Shown: one piece after another, positions 52,378-62,233 of the stretch
How positions within the stretch are numbered: the stretch's first letter is position 1
Layout: the number at the start of each line of letters is the position of its first letter
Assembly: GCA_012960475.1 (NCBI GenBank)
Contig: DUBE01000054.1
Coordinates: 474 to 64,473, forward strand
Reading direction: 5' to 3'
DNA from: Planctomycetota bacterium
GTDB lineage: Bacteria > Planctomycetota > UBA1135 > GCA-002686595
DNA length: 64,000 nt
Position numbers and translations under genes: made by a program
The notes under the pieces: model-generated
The model's database searches: none
What the model was told of the DNA's origin: nothing
What the model saw: only the letters and a program-made list of their open reading frames with translations

Positions 52378-53115
52378 ATGCCCTTCCCCGCATTTGAACA
52401 GGATGGCCCCAGTGCGCGTGATCGGGTGGACTACGAGAGTTCACCCTTGACCCGCGCTGAGTACATCTCAGCCCTGGTGCACCTCTACAGGGGTGAACTC
52501 TACCGTGCGAACGCCTGGCGCCTGCGCTTGGACAACACGACCAATTGGGCGGTCTTGACAAGTGCAGGTCTCTTGACCTTTTCATTTGGGGAAGGTGCCC
52601 ATAGTCACTGGATTGTCCTCATGGGCATTCCGATCGTGACGGTCTTTCTGTTCTTTGAAGCACGTCGATTCCGCTTCGCTGATGTCTGGCGAAGCCGGGT
52701 ACGTCTGTTGGAGGAGAACTTCTACGCACCGATCCTGCGGCGGGACCTGTCGAGCCCCATGGAACGCTGGGGCGATCTGGTTGCCGATGATCTATTCAGT
52801 CCACGCTTTCGCATCACCAAACTTCAGGCGGTGAGGGCACGCTTTGCTCGTAATTACTGGCCGATCTATACGGTCCTGCTGCTCAGTTGGGTCATGCATG
52901 TGCAACTGAAGCCCTTGCCCGCAACCTCCCTGGCTCAGGTGCGTGAGCATCTGGCCGGGGGCCTGCTGCCCTGGTGGCTTCCCCTGGCTCTGGTGGGGAG
53001 CTGCATCTTGGGGGGGCTCTGGTTGCTACTGGGTGTTGAGCGACACCAGCTCACCGACCTTGAGGTCTGGGAAGACCCTGAACAGGGCATTTCCGATCAG
53101 ATCGGAGATCTCTAA
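52378..53115 (+). CDS. DUF2270 membrane protein
   Basis: A 245-residue protein with the DUF2270 signature: YISALVHLYRGELYRANAWRLRLDNTTNWAVLTSAG, then a membrane hairpin (about 55-95), FFEARRFRFADVWRSRVRLLEENFYAPIL, and two further membrane helices at about 160-225. Function of the family is unknown. It is monocistronic and convergent with the large lipoprotein gene. Confidence 0.9.
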   Translation: MPFPAFEQDGPSARDRVDYESSPLTRAEYISALVHLYRGELYRANAWRLRLDNTTNWAVLTSAGLLTFSFGEGAHSHWIVLMGIPIVTVFLFFEARRFRFADVWRSRVRLLEENFYAPILRRDLSSPMERWGDLVADDLFSPRFRITKLQAVRARFARNYWPIYTVLLLSWVMHVQLKPLPATSLAQVREHLAGGLLPWWLPLALVGSCILGGLWLLLGVERHQLTDLEVWEDPEQGISDQIGDL

Positions 53116-53157
53116 AGGCCGATCCCTTTTGGGGAGCTCCAAGATCCCGCTCTGAAC

Positions 53158-56100
53158 TCACTGCTGCCAGGTCAATCCAAATGCGCTCAGGAAGGGCGAG
53201 ATCCCGCTAGTAGCATTTGAAGTGAAGGTCAGGCGCACCTGATAGTAGAAGGACCCGTTGATCTGGGAGACATCATCTTGCCAGCTGTCGTTGCTGGTGA
53301 AGGTGATCGGGGTGTTGACTTGCAGAACACCGGTCAATGCGCTGAAGGCGTCGTGATCGATGGAGTTGTCACAGACTGAAGAGGTGTCCACATAGTGGTC
53401 TCCATATCGGTCGAGCATGGTCGCTGCCTCCCGCACCTGGAACGCGGGGTCGGTTTCGATCGGCGGCGGGCCGGGGCTGGTGGTTACTCCGCTGGCGCCT
53501 CGGAAGGAGACGTCGATGCTGGTACCGACTGGCAGCAACTCCGAGCGGGGCTCAAGGACCGGCGGATTGAAGTTCGGGTTGTTGATCAGGCCGTTGGGGA
53601 AGTTCTCACCATTGGCATCGAGCACCTCCCACCAGATCGAGTGGCTGCGGCTGATGCGAACCACAAAGTCGAGGGCTCCGATGTAGACGTAGTTGTCCAA
53701 GCCCGGGGTCGGGTCGCCCGGGGGCACCGAGGTGGAATCGAAGCCGCCATTGGCGAAGTCCTGCAGGTCAGGGTTGACGATGAAGGCATCATCACTGCCT
53801 GCCGGGAATCCTCCGGTGGAAAAGGCCCGGAAGTAGGGTTGCAGACCGGTGTAGACCGGCGGGGGGGCAACGTTTGTGTCAAAGTCGTTGACCCCGGAGG
53901 CGGCCAGGTCACTGAAGCAGCGCACTTCAACCAGGAGGGGCAGGGCGATGCTTTGGATCTGTTCGGTGCTGTAGAAGGGGTGCAACACAGGAGGATTCAT
54001 GGGGTCGTCGCAGACGTCGATTCCCGGGGGAGGCTGAATGGGCTGGGTGATTTCCGGGTTGGTCTCGTACCAGCGCTGCATGTCGACTCCGCCGTTGCCG
54101 GGGCCACCGCGGGTTCGCAGGCCAGTGTCCCGCCAGGTGTAGTAGCGATGCTCGCTGGGGGGGATCGTTCTGTTCATTGGCCAGGGCATCAGGTTCGTAT
54201 TGGTGCCTACCAGGATCAATTCGCCCGGGGAAATGGTGTAGCCCAGATCTCGGGTGTGGACGATGCGCTGGGGATCTTCCGAAAAACTCAGCAGGTTGTT
54301 GGTGAAGGTGGGTACCAGACCTGAGTCCGCAAAGGGCACGACGTAGGGGGGGCCTACCACCCATTCGTCGGGCTGGAAGAACCCGTGGGACATGCGCATC
54401 TCGATCACATGGAAAATGTCGATCACCGGCGTGCCTGCTTTCGGGGCCCACCAGAGCCCTTCCACATCCAAGTTGTAGGTGCTGGGGTCGGGTATGTAGA
54501 GATCGTCGGTCGGGTCATCCACATCGAGCCCCGGTCCGCGTTCAATCATGTTGAAGCCCACGTCCATGAAGCGCCAGATGAACTGGGTCTTGGAGCCGAA
54601 GCGCGAGAGTGGGTCGATGACACGGGCAGGGTTGACGGGCATTGCCCCTACGGTTGTGAAACCACTGTAGGCCGGCTTGCCGTTGGCCGTCTCCGCTGGT
54701 TCGCGAGCCACCACGCCCATGAAACGCGAGACAGGTCTGGGACGGATGATTCCCAGGTTGGATTGGAAGACGATTTCACCGCCCCATTCTGCGTAGGGGA
54801 AGGCGGCTGTGATCGGATCGGCGATCTGCAGGTCCTCGTCATGGGAGGTGTAGCGGCTTGCGCGCCCCCCATTGACCACCGCTTCGCCTCCTGTCCAGAG
54901 CGTGATGGGAACCTCGGGCAGAGTTGTACTGAGCGGGTTGCCTGCCAGATCCGTGGCTCCGTTGTCATCGGGATTCATGGAAAAGGTATAGACCTCGGCC
55001 GAACCGGCGGCATGAGCAAGGGGCAGGTCCGGTGTGAGTTCGAAGCTGTCCAGGCTGGTATTCGCCAGGATCGCAGAGACCACCCAATCGTGGGAGCCGA
55101 AATCGGGTGCACTCAAGGACTTGCGGGTCAGCCGCAGGGATTCGAAGGCCTCCATCGTGTCGCTGGCCATGGGCTCGCTGAAGCGCACAGAAACCTTTGT
55201 GGAAACGTGGGCTTGGCTGGTGGGGTTTTCCGGTGCGCCCAGAGCCTCGGGCCGCAGGGTGATGAAGCAAGCTTCATTGCCCGTATCCAGGTCCGCATCC
55301 CATGCTGAGTGGATCTTGACCGGTTGCACTGCTATGGAAGTCCATTCGGAGGGGTTGTCCCCCCAGGCCGGAGGCCACTGGAGCAGTTCCACCTGCACCG
55401 AACCGATGTCCGGCCCCAGGGGCGCGCTTGAGGGCAGGAGCACTTGAGCCACCACCGCACCCTGCACCAGCAGGTCTCCCTCAAAGAGTTGCTGGGCGCA
55501 GTTTTGGGAGTCAAAGCGTATCACCGGGATAAAGAACTGGGTTTGCTGCGCCTGCTGCTGGGGGACCTGCAGGATGGCACCGTCAAAGATGCCCACAATG
55601 CTCGGCGGGACATTGTCAATCAGGAATCCGTTGTAGGCATCTCCGGTCAAGCCCTCGCTGCCCCCAGAGCGCGCGTTGCGCATGATGGGCTGCAGGGGAT
55701 CGGAGTAGTCCACCGTGCCAGCACCCAGGGCTTCGATGTGGTGTGCGGTCAGGTTGGAGACCAGTACATCCTGGCCCAGGACCGGATTGATCACCGTGGG
55801 GATGCGCAGTTGGAGGTTGGCCACGTTGGCGGTGATGCTGGCGGGCAAGCCTATGGCGTTGGGCGCCAGGGGCGGGTCGGTGGAGAATGATTCGACCTCG
55901 CTGATGGTCAGGTCGAGCACGACCCGAGTGGGGTGAAAGGCCAGGACTCCGTCGTGATTGGTGTCGAGCACATCCCCGTGGTTGGGGTCCACGATGATGC
56001 GGGACTCAAAGGGCACCGTAGATGGTGCGCCCACCAAAATGCGCAGGCTGCGCTCATTGACCGTGCTGGGGTCAAGCAGGTCGTTGAAGGTGATTTGCAG

Positions 56101-56682
56101 GGCTGCGTTGCGCGGGATGGCGGTAAAGAACCCACTGGTGATGAAACCCACATCGGCTACGGGTTCAAGGCCATCAGAAAGCTGACGAAGCAGGGTGTTG
56201 AAGGACTCCTCCTGGGAGCCGCCATCCAGAGTGCGCAAGATGGTCAACTCGTCCCGACCTGTGAGAGTGGTGGAGTCGAGTTCATAGAAGCCTGCATTGG
56301 TTTGCACACTGGGGGCGATCACCAGATCCACATTGGTCAGGATCTTCGGGTCGCCCGGCTGGGCCCCGAGGGCAAACACATTCACCAGTCGGCCCCAGGA
56401 GATGCGTTCCAGTCGCAGGTCGGGGGTCTGGCCGCCGTAGGATTCATCAACGATCACCCGTCGACCGTTGAGGGGATTGACAATCACCTCTCCCGGATTG
56501 CTGGTGATGATCGTGGGTGTCTTAGTGTCGTTGCAGGCAACAGTCAGAGCCAGCAAGGAGCCGCCCAGGGCAAACTTGGAGAGCAGCGTCAGGCCCGAAC
56601 TCGCGTGAGTCCTGGGCAGGTGCTTGGTGGAGGAGCTGTTGGCCATGGTTGATTGCGTGGTACTCGTGGCTTGACGGGTCAT
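53158..56682 (-). CDS. Giant outer-surface lipoprotein with SbsA-type Ig-like domains
   Basis: A 1174-residue predicted lipoprotein. The leader is long; the hydrophobic part LSKFALGGSLLALTVAC gives lipobox LTVAC. An alternative ATG at 56646 would shorten the n-region. Ig-like bacterial domains are suggested by VGFITSGFFTAIPRNAALQITFNDLLDPSTV and VSTKVSVRFSEPMASDTMEAFESLRLTR, the typical ...F-S-E/D-P-M... strand of SbsA Ig domains. The C-terminal third is rich in Pro, Asn and Gly with aromatic strands (YYQVRLTFTSN). No catalytic motif is recognised. Probably a cell-surface structural protein. Confidence 0.83.
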   Translation of the reverse strand: MTRQATSTTQSTMANSSSTKHLPRTHASSGLTLLSKFALGGSLLALTVACNDTKTPTIITSNPGEVIVNPLNGRRVIVDESYGGQTPDLRLERISWGRLVNVFALGAQPGDPKILTNVDLVIAPSVQTNAGFYELDSTTLTGRDELTILRTLDGGSQEESFNTLLRQLSDGLEPVADVGFITSGFFTAIPRNAALQITFNDLLDPSTVNERSLRILVGAPSTVPFESRIIVDPNHGDVLDTNHDGVLAFHPTRVVLDLTISEVESFSTDPPLAPNAIGLPASITANVANLQLRIPTVINPVLGQDVLVSNLTAHHIEALGAGTVDYSDPLQPIMRNARSGGSEGLTGDAYNGFLIDNVPPSIVGIFDGAILQVPQQQAQQTQFFIPVIRFDSQNCAQQLFEGDLLVQGAVVAQVLLPSSAPLGPDIGSVQVELLQWPPAWGDNPSEWTSIAVQPVKIHSAWDADLDTGNEACFITLRPEALGAPENPTSQAHVSTKVSVRFSEPMASDTMEAFESLRLTRKSLSAPDFGSHDWVVSAILANTSLDSFELTPDLPLAHAAGSAEVYTFSMNPDDNGATDLAGNPLSTTLPEVPITLWTGGEAVVNGGRASRYTSHDEDLQIADPITAAFPYAEWGGEIVFQSNLGIIRPRPVSRFMGVVAREPAETANGKPAYSGFTTVGAMPVNPARVIDPLSRFGSKTQFIWRFMDVGFNMIERGPGLDVDDPTDDLYIPDPSTYNLDVEGLWWAPKAGTPVIDIFHVIEMRMSHGFFQPDEWVVGPPYVVPFADSGLVPTFTNNLLSFSEDPQRIVHTRDLGYTISPGELILVGTNTNLMPWPMNRTIPPSEHRYYTWRDTGLRTRGGPGNGGVDMQRWYETNPEITQPIQPPPGIDVCDDPMNPPVLHPFYSTEQIQSIALPLLVEVRCFSDLAASGVNDFDTNVAPPPVYTGLQPYFRAFSTGGFPAGSDDAFIVNPDLQDFANGGFDSTSVPPGDPTPGLDNYVYIGALDFVVRISRSHSIWWEVLDANGENFPNGLINNPNFNPPVLEPRSELLPVGTSIDVSFRGASGVTTSPGPPPIETDPAFQVREAATMLDRYGDHYVDTSSVCDNSIDHDAFSALTGVLQVNTPITFTSNDSWQDDVSQINGSFYYQVRLTFTSNATSGISPFLSAFGLTWQQ

Positions 56683-57133
56683 CAGAAAGTGCCCGCTCGA
56701 TCAGGCGGGAGAGTGTGCAGAGAATGAAGCTGCTAGGGAGACACCCGACGGCTTGGGCCGGGGTATTGAATGAGGTGCCGAAGGGTGGAGGCTGGACTGT
56801 CGGATTCTGGCGTGTCGGGTCAGGAATGCCCGAACCTGCGCCTGGCACAGGCAAAACCTGTTCCAACACGCAGCGGCAATGGGGCACATACCATAGGGCC
56901 CCAGAGGCCATCAGGCAACGATTTCGAGCACTGGTTGGCGACACTTATCGGGCCCATCGTGCGATACCGCACGGCCCCAAGGGGGATGGAGCGTGGCCCG
57001 CAAGGGGGACCTTGGAGGGGGGCCGATGGGCCCGAGGGGGTGCCCCCGGATTCCCTCAGTTCAGTTGCGGGCTGTATTCATGGGCCCGGGGGGCAGAATT
57101 GGGCCCTCGGATCGTGCATGCTGCCCCCCTGAA
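56683..57133. other. Intergenic region between divergent lipoprotein and GT-C genes
   Basis: 451 bases. Frames that extend the glycosyltransferase upstream are Gly/Pro/Arg-rich with no ribosome site and look non-coding. No tRNA, strong hairpin or repeat seen. It should contain promoters for both flanking genes. Confidence 0.5.
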
Positions 57134-58690
57134 ATGTCCTTTCTCCGCCTGCTATTCGCTCTCACTGCCCTTGTCTTGGGCCTGCTTCTGCTAGGCGCCC
57201 AGCGGGCAGGCAGCCTGGATGACCTGTTTGTGGTCCTGAGTCAGGGGCGTAGCTTGTTGGAGGGCTCCTGGGGCGCCATTGAGGCCGGCGGGCTCCCTGC
57301 TTGGGGGGCGACCAGCAGCCTCGACCTGCTGCTCAAGGCCCTTCTCCAGACCCTCGGCGATCCGATCCTCATGGTCTGGTGGGGCAATACTGGCATCTAT
57401 CTGTTGGCCTGCTGGGTATTTGTGAGGCTCGCCCGGGCCTTGACCGAGGAGGGGCAGAGAGGCAGCGGCCCCGATCCGCTCATGCCCTGGAAGGCTGGAC
57501 TCCTGGGGCTTGGTTTTGTCTGTGCCCCAGGGTTCTCCGAGGGCAGCACCTATCTGCTGGAAAGCGCCCTCTGGGGCCTCTGCATGGGGCTTGTGGCCCT
57601 GGGCTGGCTCCAGAACTGGCGGACCCCCAGGCTTGGGATGGCCCTGGTAGCCCTGGCCTGGTGCCGTCCCGAAGCGGCCCTGCTGGCTCTGCTGCTGGGT
57701 GCAATCAGGCCCAGGCTGCTTCCCTGGGTTGTGCTGGCGGTGTCCCTGGGTCTTGGCTGGCGGTACTGGGCGGCCGGGCACATTCTGCCGGATACCTTCT
57801 TCGCTAAGAGCTCGGACTCTCGGTTGCAGGAAATCCGTGATGGAATCGCCTACCTGCGCGCGTTCTTGGTCACTCCGGGGGGTGCCGGAATTTTGCTGGG
57901 GCTCTGTTTGGCTTGGTGGCCAGGGGAAGCAGGGCTGACCCCTGCGCGGAAACTTTCGCTGCTGGGTGGAGCAGCTCTGGCCCTTGTCCTGCTTGAGGGC
58001 GGGGACGGTTATGTGGGGGCCCGACTGATGCTGCCTGTCAGCTTGCTGGGGTTGGGGTGTGTGGGGCTCATGCTCAGGGAGGGCAATCGCAGTCAGAGGC
58101 GCGGCGCCCTTGTGGCACTGGCCTTGGTTCTCCTGCCCGCCCTGGTTGCCGCTGGAGGAGTGGCGCATCAGTTGTTCGAAGTCTCGCGTCCTGAGCCCCT
58201 CAGGACCCGTGACTTCGATCCGGAACAAGCCGCCGGCCGGGGTCTCGCTTGTGCCTCCTTTGCCCTCGGGGGTGCAACGGTTGGGGTGCGTGACATGCAG
58301 AGCCTGCGTTGGTTTGAGCCAGGTATACCTCTGCGCGATGCATCGGGTCTGACCGATCGCAAGATCGCACGGTCTCCTGCCCCCGGCCGCGTGCGCCATG
58401 GCCGGGATGCCTTTGGATTGTTGGCCCTCGACGGTGTCGAGATTCTTTACCTGGACCACCAACGCCTTCGTCCGCAGCCCTGGGCCGGACTTGATGTACG
58501 TCGCAGCTTGACCCAGGCGAGCGCCGCTTACATCGGTTTTCCCCGCAGTGCCGAGGAGGCACAACTCCTGGCCCGAGATTATGTGGCGGTCTCCATGGAA
58601 GTGCCCGGCGGGTGGTTGAATGTGCTGGTGCTCAAGGGCCTTGAGCCGGGACTGCGCGAGTGCGGATTTCACCTGGAACAGCCTCAATGA
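57134..58690 (+). CDS. GT-C type membrane glycosyltransferase
   Basis: A 518-residue protein starting at the ATG at 57134 (MSFLRLLFALTALVLG). Around ten membrane helices fill residues 5-360. The first outer loop AGSLDDLFVVLSQGRSLLEGSW, then GATSSLDLLLKALLQTLG, and the later loop HILPDTFFAKSSDSRLQEIRDGIAYLRAFL match the DDxF...G and LPDTFFAK marks of polyprenyl-phosphate-dependent GT-C enzymes. A soluble C-terminal domain follows (about 380-518). Sugar and acceptor unknown. Confidence 0.85.
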   Translation: MSFLRLLFALTALVLGLLLLGAQRAGSLDDLFVVLSQGRSLLEGSWGAIEAGGLPAWGATSSLDLLLKALLQTLGDPILMVWWGNTGIYLLACWVFVRLARALTEEGQRGSGPDPLMPWKAGLLGLGFVCAPGFSEGSTYLLESALWGLCMGLVALGWLQNWRTPRLGMALVALAWCRPEAALLALLLGAIRPRLLPWVVLAVSLGLGWRYWAAGHILPDTFFAKSSDSRLQEIRDGIAYLRAFLVTPGGAGILLGLCLAWWPGEAGLTPARKLSLLGGAALALVLLEGGDGYVGARLMLPVSLLGLGCVGLMLREGNRSQRRGALVALALVLLPALVAAGGVAHQLFEVSRPEPLRTRDFDPEQAAGRGLACASFALGGATVGVRDMQSLRWFEPGIPLRDASGLTDRKIARSPAPGRVRHGRDAFGLLALDGVEILYLDHQRLRPQPWAGLDVRRSLTQASAAYIGFPRSAEEAQLLARDYVAVSMEVPGGWLNVLVLKGLEPGLRECGFHLEQPQ

Positions 58691-58704
58691 GCTAGATTGG
58701 GCCC

Positions 58705-59106
58705 ATGGGCAGAACATCCAAGGACCGGGGCAGACGTGAACTGGACGGGCCGGCTGAGGGCTTGGGGCACAACCCCTTCGCCCAACTCGCGGGGGGCAAG
58801 GGGAAATCAGAATTGGGGGGCCAGGCTGCTTCTTTCGAACAACCTGCCAAGCCTCCATCCAAGACTCCCGCGGCCCAACCGGAACTCATCATCCGACGGG
58901 AGCGCAAGGGTCGCGGGGGCAAGGGCGTGGTGCTCGTGCAGGGCCTCCCCAAGGACCAGTGCAAGTCCATCGCCAAAGCGGCCAGCAAGGCTCTCGGCAG
59001 GGGCGCGCGGGTGGAGGGGCAGGAGGTGGTGATTCAGGGAGATCGCGCCGATCCGGTGCTGGACTGGTTCGTGGGTCAGGGATTTAGGGCCCGGCGTGGA
59101 AACTGA
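58705..59106 (+). CDS. SUI1/YciH-family translation initiation factor
   Basis: A 133-residue protein. A Gly/Lys-rich N-terminal tail (1-60) is followed by a SUI1 (eIF1-like) domain: RRERKGRGGKGVVLVQGL, CKSIAKAASKALGRGARVEG, and VVIQGDRADPVLDWFVGQGF. Bacterial YciH proteins of this fold bind the small ribosomal subunit and influence start-site fidelity. It follows the glycosyltransferase by 14 bases and is convergent with the aminopeptidase gene, 7 bases away. Confidence 0.92.
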   Translation: MGRTSKDRGRRELDGPAEGLGHNPFAQLAGGKGKSELGGQAASFEQPAKPPSKTPAAQPELIIRRERKGRGGKGVVLVQGLPKDQCKSIAKAASKALGRGARVEGQEVVIQGDRADPVLDWFVGQGFRARRGN

Positions 59107-59113
59107 AATCCGC

Positions 59114-60412
59114 TCACCCCTGGCCGGCACCGCAGAAGGCGCTCATGGCGGCCACCATCCAGCCCGGGTCGGCTGAGCCCCCGAACTCCCGGGCGCTGTG
59201 CATGGCCAGTTGGGGGCAGCCCACATCTACAACGCCAATTCCCAGGTTCATGGCGGTCAGAGGCCCAATGGTCGAGCCACAGGCCATGTCGGATCGCATG
59301 GACCACTTTTGGAAGGGCACCTCGGCCTTGCGGCAAGCCAGTTCGAAGAGCGCTTGGGTCTCGCCTTCTGAGGCGTAGCGCAGGTTCTGATTGACCTTGA
59401 TCACGGGGCCTCCGTTGAGCGCCACCTGATGGTGCGGGTCGTGCTTGTCAGCATAGTTGGGGTGCACTGCGTGGGCCATGTCGGCGGAGACGCAGACCGA
59501 GTCCGCCAAAGCGCGTAGGTAGTCCTCACGTTGCCCGCCCCGTTGCAGAATCAATCGTTCAAGAATCTGGCGCAGATGGGGGCCCTGGGCTCCGCTGCGT
59601 GAGCCCGACCCTACTTCCTCGTGGTCGAATAGGGTGATCACGGTGGCCCGTTCAGCGCCCTTTTGGGCGCACTCAAGCAGGCTCATGGTGGCGGCCCAGG
59701 TGGAGAGCAGGTTGTCCAGCCGGGGGGCGCTGAGGAACTCTTTGTTGGGTCCCGTCAGGCAAGCGGGAGTCAGGTCGTGGGTCATGATCTCGAAGGAGAG
59801 CGTGTCCTCTGGGTCTAGCTCCAAACGATCACAGAGCCACTCCTTGAAGGTTCCCTCGCGTTGGGCGCCCAGGCCAAAGACTGGGGAGAGATGCTGCTGG
59901 GGGTTGAGCTTCAAGCCCTCCTTGCGCAATTCTGGATGAAGATGGATTGCCAGCTGGGGCACACGCAGGAGGGGTTCGTCGAAGTGAAAGTCCAGGGCTG
60001 TGGGCTGACTGTCCCCGTCGACCCAGACCGTGCCCGAAAGCCCCAGGTCCCGGTCGAGCCAGGAGTTCAGCAGGGCCCCTCCGTAGATCTCAACGCCCAA
60101 CTGACGGTAGCCAGCCCGACCACTGTCGGGCTTGGGCTTGAGCCGCAGGTTGGGGCTGTCCGTGTGGGCCCCAAGAAGGCGAAAACCACTGGCCTTGTCC
60201 AAGTTCGGCGGCTCGTAGCCAGCGTGCAGGGATCCGGCCCGGCGCACAAACCAGCCACCCTCAACATCGGCCCATGAGTCGCGGTCCTCCAGTTCTTGAA
60301 AGCCCTCCTGGCTCAACCGTCTTGCCACTTCCTTGCAGGCCAGCCGGGGGCTGGGGGAGGCGTTGATCAGGGCAGCGAGGTCTTCGCTCCGGGCCAGGTC
60401 GGGGTCAAGCAT
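59114..60412 (-). CDS. apeB: M18-family aspartyl aminopeptidase
   Basis: A 432-residue cytosolic dizinc aminopeptidase. Metal and catalytic marks are LLGAHTDSPNLRLKP (His and Asp of the HTD motif), FDHEEVGSGSRSGAQGP (the EE pair and the Ser-rich loop), SADMAHAVHPNY (Asp and His), and KWSMRSDMACGSTIGPLTA near the end. Length and motifs agree with ApeB/DNPEP enzymes, which remove N-terminal Asp or Glu and form tetrahedral dodecamers. The start at 60412 gives a normal N-terminus. Confidence 0.93.
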   Translation of the reverse strand: MLDPDLARSEDLAALINASPSPRLACKEVARRLSQEGFQELEDRDSWADVEGGWFVRRAGSLHAGYEPPNLDKASGFRLLGAHTDSPNLRLKPKPDSGRAGYRQLGVEIYGGALLNSWLDRDLGLSGTVWVDGDSQPTALDFHFDEPLLRVPQLAIHLHPELRKEGLKLNPQQHLSPVFGLGAQREGTFKEWLCDRLELDPEDTLSFEIMTHDLTPACLTGPNKEFLSAPRLDNLLSTWAATMSLLECAQKGAERATVITLFDHEEVGSGSRSGAQGPHLRQILERLILQRGGQREDYLRALADSVCVSADMAHAVHPNYADKHDPHHQVALNGGPVIKVNQNLRYASEGETQALFELACRKAEVPFQKWSMRSDMACGSTIGPLTAMNLGIGVVDVGCPQLAMHSAREFGGSADPGWMVAAMSAFCGAGQG

Positions 60413-60443
60413 GGGGTTTGGGGTTGGGTCCGGGGAAGGGGAG

Positions 60444-61205
60444 TCAGTCCACGTGCTGCACGCGCGTCACGCCGAGCATGGCTTCAAGGGCTGGCATGCG
60501 GCGCCCCAAGAAGGGCACATGCTCGATGCGCGCAACGACTTGGCCTTCCCTGCGCACAACCAGGGAACCACCGCCAAGGAGCAGGATCAACTCAAGCATG
60601 TCCGGTACCTCGCGGGTCACGGTACTGCCCGCCCGGGGAATGCTCTGCTCTCTCCCAAATGGTTGCACATAATGCGTGAACTCGTTGGGCTCAAAGCGCC
60701 AGTAGTTGAGCCGTGGGCGCATCATGCCAATTACGAAGAGCGAAGAGATTGCGGCCAGCAGGAGGAAGAGGGTGTCCGTGTTGTAGGTGGGTTCAAGGCC
60801 TCCGAGCCAGACGGTGAAGGCCCCAAGGATTGCCCACTGTTTGTCATGGGCTACCCATAGCCCGATGCACACCAGCGCCAGCACCAACAGACTGATGACG
60901 AACTTTTTCTGGTCCAGGTCCACCACGGTCACCAAGAGGTTGAAGGTCAGGGCGGCGCTCACCAGCCAGCCGATTGTGACCTCCGAAACCAAACCCAGGC
61001 TCTGTAGCAGGCCACCCGTCAGCAACATCACCATGGTGGGCCAGAAGTAGACAATCGGTGGAAATGAAGCCACGGTCAGGGCCTCCCGATGTCCGTCAAT
61101 GTTCTTGGGCCAGTAGACCTCCCAGACCGACTCCTTGGGCCGCTTTGACTTGGCGGGTGCTTCATCGGAGGGCGGGGTCCCGGGGCCGGTTTCGGTGCTG
61201 CTCAT
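60444..61205 (-). CDS. Membrane protein with cytoplasmic C-terminal domain, unknown family
   Basis: A 253-residue protein. A hydrophilic N-terminus rich in Pro and Lys (1-30) is followed by four or five membrane helices (about 45-165), then a soluble domain (about 170-253) with a beta-rich pattern NYWRFEPNEFTHYVQP and LLGGGSLVVRREGQVVARIEHVPFLGRR. I do not recognise the family. The gene precedes the aminopeptidase gene on the same strand (31-base gap) and follows the arginine methyltransferase by 47 bases. Confidence 0.78.
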   Translation of the reverse strand: MSSTETGPGTPPSDEAPAKSKRPKESVWEVYWPKNIDGHREALTVASFPPIVYFWPTMVMLLTGGLLQSLGLVSEVTIGWLVSAALTFNLLVTVVDLDQKKFVISLLVLALVCIGLWVAHDKQWAILGAFTVWLGGLEPTYNTDTLFLLLAAISSLFVIGMMRPRLNYWRFEPNEFTHYVQPFGREQSIPRAGSTVTREVPDMLELILLLGGGSLVVRREGQVVARIEHVPFLGRRMPALEAMLGVTRVQHVD

Positions 61206-61252
61206 GGTCTCCTCTTGGTTGGGGCTTGGTCCTCTTCGTTTGAGAGGAGCGT

Positions 61253-62233
61253 CTATTCGTAACTGCCAAGATGTCGATGGAAGAAACTGTGTTCTAGCTT
61301 ACCCGCTCGCATCAGAGCACCATCCATCAAGTAGTCGGGCAGCCGGATGTCTCCCTCAAAGCGCGGCACCGCTTGCATGGTCAGCTCAAGCTTGTCGCCG
61401 CAGCAAACCTTGAAGGGACGCACCGGGAACCAGGATTGACGCCAGTGGGTGGCGGGGGCTTCGGGAGCGCAGGTCAGGGAGGTCTCCGGGGCCAGGTCCA
61501 CCTCGAAGTAGCCTCCGATTCCTTGCACCACTCCGTTGCACTCGATGGGCAACTCGACCTTCTGGTCAAAGAAAAAGTCCTCTGCGCTGCAGAATTCCAG
61601 ATCGAGGTCGATCAGGGACACATGGGGTCCCAGGGCTCCGCTGGGCAGGATCGTGGGGGCGGTAGTGCTGAGTTCCGCATATTCGTAGTCACTCATGGGC
61701 CCGAAGTCGAAGCCGTAGATCGGATCATCCCAGGATCCGGGACCATGTACCTGGTGCAGCCCCTCGTCCTGGATGGGGAACAGTTTGAGGCGGAAGCGAT
61801 CGGGCACCATGCGCCCGTCCTCTGCCAGAAAGCGGTCGCGAACATCGAGCACGGACTCAAACATGCGTTCGGCGAGGCCAAAATAGCCCATCCACTCGGA
61901 GACGATCAGATCTACTTTGCCATCGAGTTGCAGGTCCTCGGCCCGGCAGTGGTGGACTTTGATGATGTTCTCATAGTCATTGGCCTTGGCCAGGGCCTCG
62001 ATCACCGGAGCCATGCTGGAGGCCTCCACCGCGTGTACTCGACGGGCACCGGCTCGGGCGGCGAAGAGGGAGAGGATGCCCGATCCCGAACCCACGTCCA
62101 CCACCACCATTCCCGGTTGGATCAACTCGTTGAGTGCGTCCCGGTAGGCTTCCGTGCGCACCGTGTCCTGGATCATCAAACGGTGTACGCCTGGGTCTGT
62201 GTAGCTCTGAAAATAATCGTCTGCTCTCGGCAT
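61253..62233 (-). CDS. Eukaryote-type protein arginine methyltransferase (PRMT-like)
   Basis: A 326-residue class I methyltransferase with the PRMT layout. DYFQSYTDPGVHRLMIQDTVR is the N-terminal SAM lid. Motif I is VVDVGSGSGILSLFAARAGA (45-64), post-I is VHAVEASS. The double-E hairpin SEWMGYFGLAE has E113 and E122, the same nine-residue spacing as in PRMT1. T262-H263-W264 (ATHWRQSWF) is the THW loop. An Rmt beta-barrel follows. All key residues of active type I/II PRMTs are present. I use the ATG at 62233; an extension to 62494 is Pro/Ser-rich and unlike any PRMT. Confidence 0.9.
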   Translation of the reverse strand: MPRADDYFQSYTDPGVHRLMIQDTVRTEAYRDALNELIQPGMVVVDVGSGSGILSLFAARAGARRVHAVEASSMAPVIEALAKANDYENIIKVHHCRAEDLQLDGKVDLIVSEWMGYFGLAERMFESVLDVRDRFLAEDGRMVPDRFRLKLFPIQDEGLHQVHGPGSWDDPIYGFDFGPMSDYEYAELSTTAPTILPSGALGPHVSLIDLDLEFCSAEDFFFDQKVELPIECNGVVQGIGGYFEVDLAPETSLTCAPEAPATHWRQSWFPVRPFKVCCGDKLELTMQAVPRFEGDIRLPDYLMDGALMRAGKLEHSFFHRHLGSYE

